64,000 nt of DNA. Origin: Bisporella sp. PMI_857. Lineage: Eukaryota; Ascomycota; Leotiomycetes; Helotiales; Helotiaceae. A model generated the notes under the pieces. The model did no database searches and had not been told where the DNA came from. It was given only the letters and a program-made list of their open reading frames with translations. The translations under genes were made by a program, and so were the position numbers. The stretch covers positions 147,804 through 211,803 of the forward strand of contig JAJSPD010000075.1 of assembly GCA_021307315.1 (NCBI GenBank), in the 5' to 3' direction. Of this stretch, positions 54,840 through 64,000 are shown piece after piece (position 1 is the first letter of the stretch; each line of letters starts with the position of its first letter).

Positions 54840-54860
54840 TGATTGATTGAGTGTTAAGTT
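54840..54860. repeat. LINE target-site duplication, right
   Basis: Exact 21-base copy of 48434-48454, directly after the LINE 5' end. Confidence 0.92.
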
Positions 54861-54999
54861 CTAACTACGGTGAAACTACGAGTATATATAACCCCGTTCC
54901 GGGTCACGTGAACGACACCCTTCGTTCTAGGGTTGCAATCGGTATATATACGAAGCGATACGATACGATACCATACCGGTATATATACGGTATAGCTTC

Positions 55000-55181
55000 T
55001 GTCAGAATACCTACCACGCAGCAAAAGGCGTAGTAGCTGTGACTACGCTCTTGCTGGTGTGGTTCTGATATTCGTTGATTCTTCTAAGCTACGGCCTATT
55101 GCCAGGTAGTTATATAGATGGTAGAGGACCCACAATCCTTGCGATATGGAACGCGTGAAGCTATGTACATGCATTCCAACA
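55000..55181 (-). repeat. Solo LTR (family 1), TSD GCTTC; Tc1 empty site
   Basis: It starts TGTCAGAATACC and ends TGCATTCCAACA, with gcttc at 54995-54999 and 55182-55186. Its segment gaagctatgtacatgcattc is the uninterrupted form of the site where the Tc1 element sits at 10780. Confidence 0.94.
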
Positions 55182-55186
55182 GCTTC

Positions 55187-55372
55187 TGACAGAACGAGAA
55201 AATACGCAATGATAAGCAGGAGGAATTGGGGATGCCTTCAGGCTCTCTATTGTTGTCTATGTGTATAATTAATACAAAATTGTAGAACTGTGCGTGTGCG
55301 AAAAGTCTTCCGCGCTAGCGTTCCCCACTTAGTCAGGGACATGTCAGCTACCTAGATTCTCAAATCCTGACA
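55187..55372 (-). repeat. Solo LTR (family 2), TSD GCTTC
   Basis: It starts TGACAGAACGAG and ends CAAATCCTGACA. It shares gcttc at 55182-55186 with the previous LTR and has gcttc again at 55373-55377. Confidence 0.93.
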
Positions 55373-55439
55373 GCTTCCGAAGCTGGACGAAGTTGTACAG
55401 GCACGTGATGTGATAAGTAGCCAACAGTTACCAAGTTCT

Positions 55440-56121
55440 TGTCACGGCCTGTAACAACCGAAGCATGGAAAGGTCATGGCGCAGAATCAGGGGGTTGGCA
55501 TTCAGGGTATGAGGGGTTTCAGACCCGATACAGAGGAGAGTCGGAGTCGCCTGTAAGGTGCTGGAGTAGTGTGGCACAAATCAACTCATATTGAACAAAG
55601 ACTAATCTCTACCCTTTCTACTACGTCCCGAGTCCCCTACTTATACCCTCCGAACCCCTGGCGGCTCCCTACGTGCCCCTACATGCCAAGTCTCAGTGCC
55701 TTTACCGAGCCCCCTTCATTGCCCCTCAGCACGTGACATCCTGGCGCCTGACATCGCCTATATAAAGGCCTGCTCCTACTCTCTACAGTTGCTCTTCATG
55801 TTTTTGTATCCTTAGTACAGTCGACCTATAAGGCAATCACTTTCAGCCTATTGTACGCACTCCCATATGCCTCTATTCTAGCCCGTGATTCCTTGCGTCG
55901 TTACACGGCCCTAACTTCTTGGACGAAGCTCAGCACCGGACATCCTAAAGCTCGCTTATACTGGCCTCCGGCCAGCTTCCTGTATATAGAGCGCTGCTTT
56001 CCTTCTCTTCTTCTGTCCGTAGCTTGTTCTCTTAGTTATAGCAATTGATAGTTGTTCACACTTTTGAGTTCTTCCACCTAGATCTACGGATCGAGATCCC
56101 TGTTCAGCTTGAGTTGTTACA
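55440..56121 (-). repeat. Solo LTR (family 8), TSD GTTCT, split by another LTR
   Basis: The ends TGTCACGGCC (55440) and GAGTTGTTACA (56121) are flanked by gttct at 55435-55439 and 56122-56126. A family-9 LTR lies inside near the left end. Confidence 0.92.
55450..55905. repeat. Solo LTR (family 9), TSD CGGCC, nested in family 8
   Basis: A 456-bp LTR starts TGTAACAACCGAAGC and ends TTGCGTCGTTACA, with cggcc at 55445-55449 and 55906-55910. It is the only copy of this family in the window. Confidence 0.9.
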
Positions 56122-56131
56122 GTTCTGGTGG

Positions 56132-56303
56132 TGTCACGGCACGCGCTGTGGATCTACAGATACAGAGGGCAACGGTGGTGCAATACGAGAATCTATAGCT
56201 GAGGAAGGAAAAGGAGCTCGAGAAGAGCAAGCTATATATACACGAGGGAGCCCTAGCGGCTCGGCAGCAGGTCACGTGCCCGACCAGGGTCGGTACCGTG
56301 ACA
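56132..56303 (-). repeat. Solo LTR (family 5), TSD GGTGG
   Basis: It starts TGTCACGGCACGCG and ends GGTACCGTGACA, with ggtgg at 56127-56131 and 56304-56308. Confidence 0.93.
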
Positions 56304-56447
56304 GGTGGTTCTGTTCCTATTTTGTCTAGCTAATAAATCTCGCTTATTCCGACCAATCAATTTGAAATTTTAATATAAATTAGCGCCTTGGCACATCACG
56401 TGTTTTGGTATATATACCGTATAGCTTGAGATACTTATCTCATAAAT

Positions 56448-56550
56448 CAGACCCTCGGAGAGGTAATATGCCCCACATGTGGGGCGTAAACTCCTGTGAA
56501 CTCCTGAGCCAATAAAAGAGCTCGGAGGGTGGTTCCTCTCCGAGGGTCTG
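56448..56550. repeat. 16-bp perfect inverted repeat, 71-base spacer
   Basis: CAGACCCTCGGAGAGG at 56448-56463 is exactly complemented at 56535-56550. The enclosed sequence contains a second palindrome (ccccacatgtgggg). A small MITE or a decayed LTR is possible. No gene lies within 400 bp. Confidence 0.7.
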
Positions 56551-56776
56551 AGAGATTTTCGCAAAATTTTTGCCCTAAAAAAAAGCTAACCATGTTAAAT
56601 AGGTATTAGTGGAAGCTTGTGCTGTGCGCAAGGTCTGCCCAAGTGCAGTGGTTCAGGGAGGATGAATTGACTTGATTGTAGAACTATTTGGAGGTCGCTC
56701 AGTGAAAGGGGTTTTACCCTTTCACTGATGACTAAGCTATTACATAAGGTATGGCCCATGCCTTACGGGTGGGCTA

Positions 56777-56979
56777 TGTCACGGCACGTAGAATAAGAGC
56801 AACGGCTCAAAGTAATACGGGTAAGAATCGAGAATAATAGAACTACAGGACTATGGAGGCAGAGAGGGAAGCATATATACAGGTGTTTGGGCCACGTGGC
56901 GTTCCGCGTGATCCCCAATGTGGATGCCTTACGGGCTGTTAGGCCATAAAGGAGCTGTAGGCGCGCCAGCGCCGTGACA
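56777..56979 (-). repeat. LTR (family 10), 3' LTR of chromovirus A
   Basis: A 203-bp LTR from TGTCACGGCACGTAG to GCGCCAGCGCCGTGACA. It is separated from the pol stop by a purine tract (cccccccc on the plus strand), as expected for a 3' LTR in minus orientation. Confidence 0.9.
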
Positions 56980-59900
56980 TCACCCCCCCCTTCCGAAAAA
57001 GCTTGCCCTCAAGCTTTCTGATGCTTCCGAATTGTCATCTAGCTCGTCGTAGTCGTCTTTGCCTTGTTCCCACTCCTTGATCCATTCCAGTAGGTTCGCC
57101 GGCGGCCCTCGGAGTGTAGGGTTGCGTAAGTGGAAGTCTCTAACCTTGTGTGGGCTGTACTTGAAATTGGAGGCTGGATACCATTCGGGGTCGATATCGT
57201 ATCCTACCCACTTTGCTTTGTACTGCAGCTGTCGATTACGAACTCGAACAGCCAGAATTTCTTCGACTTCCCACTTTTCGTCCTCCGTAACCTGTATAGG
57301 TGGTTCTGGCACAGGCAGCTGGCCTGGTAACGGATCCATTGCAGCTTTACGAAGCAGCTGTGGTGCGAACACTGGGTGTATTCGTAAATTGTCAGGCAGC
57401 TGCAGCCGGTAAGAGTTTCCTTCTCGAGCCAGAATTTTGTAAGGTCCAGCGTTCTGAATATCGAGCTTTTTGCTAGGCCTGTCGGTTTTCCAATTCCTTG
57501 TCGACACGTATACCCAGTCGTCTACGCCAAAATCGGTGTCTCTGCGGTGTTTATTTACAGACGCTTCCATTCGTTCCTGAGCTTTACGGATCAAGCTACC
57601 GGCCGTATTCCAAGTAGAATGCATCCTTTTGGCGAAAGCAGTTGCTTCTTCCACGCTTAGCTTTTCTCTGGCTGTTACAGGCTCTTTCGGCCTGTTCCAG
57701 TCATAGGACGTGGTTGGCGCGTACCCATTAAGCACTTCGAACGGGGATAGCATACCTAGGCTTTCGTGAGGTAAAGTCAGCTGTGCGTAGTCCATTAAAG
57801 CGACCAGGCTCGACCAGTTGTCTTGATAATAGTTTATAAAAGGCCGAAGCCTCTGATCAAGGTACTGGTTCATGATTTCTGTCTGCTCGTCAGTTTGAGG
57901 GTGGAACGCTGTCGAAAGCTTGAGTTTCACTCCGAGAATTCGACAAAGCTCGTGCCAGAACGTTGAAATAAACTGAGGACCTCTGTCTGATACAATAGTA
58001 GTTGGTGCTTCTCGTGACCTGTAGACGTGATCAATAAACAACTGTGCCATGTTTTTTGCAGTTGTCGTTTTGTAACATGGAATCGTTATGGACTGTTTAC
58101 AGAACCTGTCTATCATTACCAGTACCGAATCATACCCGTAACGGTCCGTAAAGTACGATTTGAAGTCCATGGCCATATGTTGCCACGGCCTTTCCGGAAC
58201 CGGCAAAAGTTGTAGCTTGCCTGTAGCTTTGTCTCTGAATACTGTAGCGCGTCTGCACTCTCTACAGTTGTTCATGTATCGCTCTACGTCGGTGCGTAAG
58301 CTTTTCCACTAGTATTGCCTAGCTATTACAGCTACGGTTTTGGTCCGGCCAGGGTGTGCTGCCGACACTTGAGCGTGGGCCTCCTGAATCAGCTCCGTGC
58401 GGAGATTGTCGGTAGGAGGGACTACTAGTCGACTTTGCCACAGCAACAGCCCGTTGCTTACAGTCCAGTTTTGCTCTCCGTTCTCTGCTCGCTGACGATC
58501 TGTTGCTAGTTCTGGAGAGCTGCGATTAGCGGCTACGATTCGGTCTGCGAGTACCTATAAGGATAGAGTTTCTGACAAAGTTGCCGTTTGCGAGCTTGTC
58601 GGCTTTTCTATTGGTGCGAGCGTAAGTTGTGCATTAAGCAGCAGCTTTGCGCGAATACGAGGGTCGACTTGGTCATCCGTAAGGAACTGCTGTGTGCGAT
58701 AGCGCTTTTTGGTGGCCTGTAAATCATTTGTATCCTGATCTTTTCGTGTCAACGCGTCTGCTTTCTCATTCTTGCGGCCAGGCCGATATGTGATTGTAAA
58801 AAAGAATTCAGACAATGCTTCGGCCCACTTAGCCTAGCGACCGTTAAGCTCTTTAAAGGTCATGAAATACTCCAGCGCTTTGTGATCCGTGACTACTTTG
58901 ACTTTGTAGTCCGTTCGTGCTAAATCAGCTTTCCATTGCTCGAAAGAGCGAACTATAGCTAGCATTTCTTTGTCGTGTATCTGGTAGTTAAGCTCTGCAG
59001 GAGTCAGGGTTTTTGAGAAATAGCCTACAGGTTGCCATAGGGCGTTTTCGTCGTCTGTAGCTTTTTGAGACAATACTCCCGCAATCACCCCATCAAAAGC
59101 GTCTGTCTCTAGCAAAACCTCTTTTTGCGGGTCGTAATAGGTCAGTACTGGAGCCGTAACTAGCGCTTGCTTCAGCCGCTCGAACGATGCGTAACACTTA
59201 TCATTGAAGTCGAACGGCACGTCCTTGCCTGTCAAGCGGTTCAACGGGCGGGCAATAACTCCGTAGTCTTTAATGAATCGTCGGTAAAAATTGCAAAAGC
59301 CGAGAAATGACTGTATGCCGCGTACGGACGTAAAGGGCTTCCAGTCATTAACAATTTATACTTTCTCTGGGTTTACTTCAATACCGTCAGTAGTCACAAT
59401 AAACCCTAAGTACTTAGTTCGAGTGACGCTAAATTCAGTTTTCTTGATATCTACTTGTAGTCCAGCTTCACGAAGTCGTAATAGCACTTTACGGACGTGC
59501 TCCGTATGCTCCAGCTCGTTCTCTGAGTATATCAGAATGTCGTCCAAGTACGCTGTACAGAAATCATCCAGGTAATCGAACAACACTTCGTTCATGTAGC
59601 GCTGGTACGTTGCGGGCCCGTTAGTCAGGCCAAAAAGTAGCACTTTGCATTTGTACGTTTCGTAGCGAGTACGAAACGTAGTTAGCTCTTCCGAATCAGA
59701 GTGAATCCGTATTCTGTAGAACGCTTGGCGTATGTCTAGCTTAGTGAATATTTTGGCTTTCGTAAGTCGTGACAAAGTTTCGTCAATAAAAGAGAGAGAG
59801 TATTGATCTTTACGGGTGATACTGTTGAGTTTGCGATAGTCGATACACAGCCGTAAACTTCCGTTAAGCTTTCGCACGAATAGCACTAGCGCTGCAAATA

Positions 59901-60885
59901 GAGCATAGCTAAAAGCAATAAAGCCTTTATCCAAGTTGTCTATAATATAGTCTTTTAGCGTTTGTAGCTTTTCAGTAGTCAGCCGAATCAGCGAGCTGTG
60001 TCGAAGAGTATTTTCGCCCGTAAGCTCGATTTTGTGATTTACAGCAGTTCGGTGTAAAAGTAGTTCGTTAGATGCCTTTTTTGAGAATATGTCTTTCAAG
60101 TCCCGGAGTTCGTCAGGCACTAGATTTTCCACTAAACGCTCGTTTTCGTCTTTGTCGATACTACAAAGGTCTATTCGTTCTAAAGCTCTGCGCTCTTCCA
60201 GCAATCTATCTAGCTTATACAGGCTAACTGCGAACACTTCGTTGTTCTTTTTTTTCAGGTTTAGCGTAAATGCGGAAGCGCTAATTACAGCAATGTCGAG
60301 GCTGTGAGCGTTTGCTGTAACTTTACGGATTTTGTTGACTATTTTGCGAGTAGTTTTCGTCAAACGTGGCTTGACTATGCTCGCAAGTTGTTTTTCTATC
60401 TTTTGCAAGTTGTCTTTTATATAATAGTTGTAATCCGTTTTGTCTACGTACCAGAAACGGTCTTTTGTCGGCTTAGCTGCGGCAGCAGGTTCTACTACTT
60501 TTTTAACTATTGGCTCAAAGGCAGCTGTAGATTTTACGTTGCCGATCCTGGGCGTGTCAGTCGTTGAGAAAAATAGCGGAAAGAACGCTTTTTGACGTGG
60601 GAGAATAGTATAAACAGGGACAGAGACGGTTTTGTTGAACGCTTTATTCCTTTTATTCATATCTTCTTGAGCTACATGATCCACAGGAGCTTCTTTCAGC
60701 AAGTCCCTGGAATACAAAATAGAACGGTCAAACGTTACGGTTCGTGGCAAGGCCGTAAGCTATACTAGCTTGCGTTTACGAACCGCAAAAGCTATATCTA
60801 TTTCTGCTATCCATTTTTTGCCTACGATTACTTTATGGTGCTTTAAGTCGGTAATCAAGAATATTGAGTTAGTGAACCTTCTTTT
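56980..60885 (-). pseudogene. Ty3 chromovirus A pol, decayed
   Basis: From 5' to 3': protease/linker and reverse transcriptase (59356-60750; [48 protein letters not shown]), RNase H (58834-59244; LLETDAF, DHKALEYFM), tether (58555-58815), integrase with chromodomain (56980-58275; CRECRRAT, SDRGPQFISTFWHELC, EIMNQYLD, WEVEEILAVRV). Stops near 58310, 58548 and 58835 lie where element B has Trp or Gln codons, and each is a CpA-to-TpA change on one strand, the RIP pattern. The 5' end is lost where element B's LTR begins at 60886. Confidence 0.85.
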
Positions 60886-61088
60886 TGTCACGGCACGTAG
60901 GATTGGAGCAACGGCTCAAAGTAATACGGGTAAGAATCGAGAATAATAGAACTACAGAACTATGGAAGTAGAAAGGGAAGCCTATATACAGGAGTTCGGA
61001 TCACGTGACGTGCTACGCGAGTGTCCCCACGGGTGCCTTACAGGCCGTCAGGCCTTATAGAAGCCGTAGGCGCGCCAGCGCCGTGACA
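60886..61088 (-). repeat. LTR (family 10), 3' LTR of chromovirus B
   Basis: Same 203-bp length and ends as 56777-56979, with scattered differences. It interrupts element A at its 5' side, and the next pol tract belongs to B. Confidence 0.9.
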
Positions 61089-63353
61089 TCACCCCCCCCT
61101 TCCGAAAAAGCTTGCCCTCAAGCTTTCTGATGCTTCCGAATCGCCCTCTAGCTCATCGTAGTCGTCTTTGCCCTGTTCCCATTCCTTGATCCATTTCGGT
61201 AAGTTTGCCGGCGGTCCTCTGAGCGTAGGGTTGTGTAGGTGGAAGTCCCTGAGCTTGTGTGGGCTATACTTGAAATTGGAGGCTGGATACCATTCGGGAT
61301 CGATATCGTAACCTACCCATTTTGCTCTGTACTGTAGCCGTCGATTACGGACCCGAACAGCTAGAATTTCTTCTACTTCCCACTCTTCGTCCTCCGTAAC
61401 CTGTATAGGTGGTTCTGGAACAGGTAATTGGCCTGGTAACGGGTCCATTGCAGCTTTGCGGAGCAGCTGTGGTGCAAACACGGGGTGTATTCTCAAATTG
61501 TCAGGCAGTTGCAGCCGGTAAGAGTTCCCTTCTTGAGCTAGAATTTTGTAAGGGCCAGCGTTCTGAATGTCGAGCTTTTTACTAGGCCTGTCGGTTTTCC
61601 AGTTCCTTGTCGACACGTATACCCAGTCGTTTACACCGAAGTTAATATCTCTGCGGTGCTTATTTACGGATGCTTCCATTCGTTCTTGAGCTTTGCGGAG
61701 CAAGCTACGAGCAGTGTCCCAAGTAAAGTGCATTCTTTTAGCGAAAGCGGTTGCTTCTTCTACGCTTAGCTTTTCTCTGGCTGTTAAAGGCTCTTTCGGC
61801 CTGTTCCAATCATAGGACGTAGTTGGCGCATAGCCGTTGAGCACTTCGAACGGGGACAGCATACCTAAGCTTTCATGGGGTAAAGTCAGCTGCGCGTAGT
61901 CCATTAAAGCTACTAGGCTCGACCAGTTGTCTTGATAATAATTTATAAAAGGCCGAAGCCTTTGATCAAGGTACTGGTTCATGATTTCTGTCTGCCCGTC
62001 AGTTTGAGGGTGGAAAGCTGTCGAAAGCTTAAGTTTCACTCCGAGAATTCGGCAAAGCTCGTGCCAAAACGTTGAAATGAACTGGGGACCTCTGTCTGAT
62101 ACAATAGTAGTTGGTGCTCCTCGTGACCTGTAAACGTGATCGATAAACAGCTGTGCCATGTCTTTTGCGGTTGTCGTTTTGTAACATGGCATCGTTACGG
62201 ACTGTTTACTGAATCTGTCTATTACTACTAGAACCGAATCGTAGCCGTAACGATCCGTCGGGTACGATTTGAAGTCCATGGCCACGTGTTGCCATGGCCT
62301 TTCCGGAACTGGCAAAGGTTGTAGCTTGCCCGGAGCTTTGTCTCTGAATACTGTAGCGCGTCTGCACTCTCTACAGTTGTTCATGTATCGTTCTACGTCG
62401 GTGCGTAAGCTTTTCCACCAGTATCGTCTAGCTATTACAGCCACAGTCTTGGTTCGGCCAGGGTGTGCTGCCGACACTTGAGCGTGAGCTTCCTGAATTA
62501 ACTCCGTGCGGAGATTGTCGATAGGAGGGACTACTAGTCGGCCTTGCCACAGCAATAACCCGTTGCTTACAGCCCAGTTTTGTTCTCCGTTCGCTGCTCG
62601 CTGACGGTCTGTTGCTAGCTCTGGAGAGCTGCGATTAGCAGCTACAATTCGATCTGCGAGCACCCATGGGGATAGAGTTTCTGACAAAGTCGTTGCTTGT
62701 CCGCTTGTCGGCTTTTCTATTGGTGCGAGTGTGTGCTGCGTATCATTTAGCAGCTCTGCGCGGATACGGGGGTCGACCTGGTCATCTGTAAGAAACTGTT
62801 GCGTGCGATGACGTTTTTTCGTGGCTTGTAGATCTTCCGTATCCTGATCTCTTCGTGTCAGCGCGTCTGCTTTCTCATTCTTGCGGCCCGGTCGATATGT
62901 AATTGTAAAGAAGAATTCGGATAATGCTTCAGCCCACCTAGCCTGGCGGCCGTTGAGCTCCTTAGAGGTCATAAAATACTCCAGTGCTTTGTGATCAGTA
63001 ACTACTTTGACTTTGTGGTCGGTTCGTGCTAAATCAGCTCTCCATTGTTCGAAAGAGCGAACTATAGCTAGCATTTCTTTGTCGTGTATCTGGTAGTTAA
63101 GCTCTGCAGGAGTCAAGGTTTTTGAGAAATAGCCTACAGGTTGCCATAAAGCGTTTTCGTCGTCTGTAGCTCTTTGAGACAATACTCCCGCAATCACCCC
63201 GTCAGAAGCGTCTGTTTCCAGCAAAACCTCTTTTTGCGGGTCGTAATGGGTCAGTACCGGGGCCGTAACCAGCGCTTGCTTCAGCTGCTCGAACGATGCG
63301 TGACACTCGTCATTGAAGTCGAATGGAACGTCCTTGCCTGTCAAGTGGTTCAA
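61089..63353 (-). CDS. Chromovirus B RNase H-integrase-chromodomain frame
   Basis: A 754-residue open frame: end of reverse transcriptase (MNHLTGKDVPFDFNDECHAS), RNase H (VLLETDASDGVIAGVL, DKEMLAIVRSFEQWR, VVTDHKALEYFM), an HHCC zinc-binding region (HPGRTKTVAVIARRYWW with CRECRRAT), the integrase core (VAMDFKSYPTDRYGYDSVLV, VSDRGPQFIS, DGQTEIMNQYLDQ), and the C-terminal chromodomain (WEVEEILAVRV, LQYRAKWVGYDIDPEWYP). It has no stop where copy A has several. The first codon is an internal methionine; the true polyprotein starts upstream but is frameshifted there, so the element is probably not autonomous unless those indels are sequencing errors. Confidence 0.82.
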   Translation of the reverse strand: MNHLTGKDVPFDFNDECHASFEQLKQALVTAPVLTHYDPQKEVLLETDASDGVIAGVLSQRATDDENALWQPVGYFSKTLTPAELNYQIHDKEMLAIVRSFEQWRADLARTDHKVKVVTDHKALEYFMTSKELNGRQARWAEALSEFFFTITYRPGRKNEKADALTRRDQDTEDLQATKKRHRTQQFLTDDQVDPRIRAELLNDTQHTLAPIEKPTSGQATTLSETLSPWVLADRIVAANRSSPELATDRQRAANGEQNWAVSNGLLLWQGRLVVPPIDNLRTELIQEAHAQVSAAHPGRTKTVAVIARRYWWKSLRTDVERYMNNCRECRRATVFRDKAPGKLQPLPVPERPWQHVAMDFKSYPTDRYGYDSVLVVIDRFSKQSVTMPCYKTTTAKDMAQLFIDHVYRSRGAPTTIVSDRGPQFISTFWHELCRILGVKLKLSTAFHPQTDGQTEIMNQYLDQRLRPFINYYQDNWSSLVALMDYAQLTLPHESLGMLSPFEVLNGYAPTTSYDWNRPKEPLTAREKLSVEEATAFAKRMHFTWDTARSLLRKAQERMEASVNKHRRDINFGVNDWVYVSTRNWKTDRPSKKLDIQNAGPYKILAQEGNSYRLQLPDNLRIHPVFAPQLLRKAAMDPLPGQLPVPEPPIQVTEDEEWEVEEILAVRVRNRRLQYRAKWVGYDIDPEWYPASNFKYSPHKLRDFHLHNPTLRGPPANLPKWIKEWEQGKDDYDELEGDSEASESLRASFFGRGG

Positions 63354-64000
63354 CGGGCGGGCAATAGCTCCGTAGTCTTTAATGAATCGTCGGTAAAAAT
63401 TGCAAAAGCCGAGAAATGACTGTATGCCGCGTACAGATGTAGGGGGCTTCCAGTCAGTAACAATTTGTACTTTCTCTGGGTCTACTCGATACCGTTAGTA
63501 GTCACAATGAACCCTAAGTACTTGGTTCGGGTGACGTTGAATTCGGTTTTCTTGATATCTACTTGCAGTCCAGCTTCACGAAGTCGTAGTAGCACTTGCG
63601 GACGTGCTCCGTATGCTCTAGCTCGTTCTCTGAATATATCAAAATGTCATCTAAGTAAGCGGTGCAAAAATCATCGAGGTAATCGAACAATACTTCGTTC
63701 ATGTAGCGCTGATAAGTTGCAGGGCCGTTGGTCAAGCCGAAAGGTAGCACTTTGCATTTGTACGTTCCGTAACGAGTACGGAATGTAGTCAGTTCTTCAG
63801 AATCGGGGTGTATCCGTATTCTGTAGAACGCTTGTCGTATGTCTAGCTTGGTGAATACTTTGGCTTTCGTGAGTCGAGACAGAGTTTCGTCAATAAGCGG
63901 AAGAGGGTACTGACTTTACGGGTGATACTGTTGAGTTTGCGATAGTCGATACACAGCCGTAAGCTTCCGTTAGGTTTTCGTACAAACAGCACTGGCGCTG
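63354..64000 (-). pseudogene. Chromovirus B reverse transcriptase, frameshifted
   Basis: FCTAYLDDILIYSENELEHT and MLPFGLTNGPATYQ lie at 63559-63750. The frame breaks on both sides at one-base deletions relative to copy A. Sequence continues to the window edge. Confidence 0.75.

Larger units (their letters stand above)
61089..64000 (-). mobile_element. Ty3 chromovirus B, 5' part beyond the window
   Basis: Second chromovirus, inserted so that its 3' LTR abuts element A's pol. 61089-63353 is one open frame (next entry). Upstream, reverse transcriptase sequence (63354-64000) is present but shows single-base deletions relative to A near 63485, 63593 and 63915, breaking the frame. The 5' LTR and gag lie outside the window. 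Confidence 0.85.

Noticed and set aside
1..64000. tRNA or rRNA genes
   Set aside because: I saw no cloverleaf with a GTTCRANYC-type T-arm in suitable spacing and no rRNA core sequence, but a covariance-model scan was not possible.

Overview
The window looks like a transposon-rich accessory region of a filamentous ascomycete (Pezizomycotina). The evidence is short 45-70 nt GT-AG introns with CTRAY branch points, three HET-domain genes, a fungal caspase-like gene, a Clr5-ankyrin gene, Ty3 chromoviruses, Tad1-like LINEs, and C-to-T decay at CpA of the kind RIP leaves. The species cannot be named from sequence alone.

Layout. 0.8-1.1 kb: Tc1/mariner fragment. 3.4-10.0 kb: a minus-strand HET gene whose 5' part is a 4.3-kb array of about 70-bp repeats. 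10.8-15 kb: a Tc1 element inside a solo LTR, Ty1/copia and Ty3 remnants, and copy 1 of an unknown two-exon gene. 17.4-20.2 kb: LINE fragments. 20.5-22.6 kb: caspase-like gene. 23.6-28.0 kb: a Ty3 element bounded by inverted LTRs. 29.1-30.2 kb: copy 2 of the unknown gene, inverted relative to copy 1. 31.6-37.9 kb: a second HET gene and the Clr5-ankyrin gene, bracketed by a direct repeat. 39.5-41.8 kb: a 5'-truncated fungal gene. 43.6-47.3 kb: a HET-TPR-repeat gene. 48.5-54.8 kb: a LINE with complete ends and a 21-bp target duplication. 55.0-56.3 kb: a cluster of solo LTRs. 56.8-64 kb: two chromoviruses, one apparently inserted in the other.

Main result. On the minus strand, each of 60 successive repeat units between 9.74 and 5.52 kb has the form 3' splice site (AG), exactly three bases, 5' splice site (GTRAGT or GTATGC), with a CTRAY branch point in between. 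All 61 intron-like segments are phase 0. The 60 triplets contain no stop codon. They join in frame an upstream exon (9806-10012, ATG start, eight PPADE-type pentapeptides) to the downstream HET exons. The full model (65 exons) gives an unbroken 751-residue HET protein, so the gene appears to carry 60 consecutive one-codon exons. I know of no described gene like this, but I could not search.

The protein genes (three HET, one caspase-like, Clr5-ankyrin) match the usual content of fungal heterokaryon-incompatibility and cell-death gene sets. They are not an operon, and joint action is inference. Much of the remainder is nested retroelements whose insertion order can be read from 5-bp target duplications.
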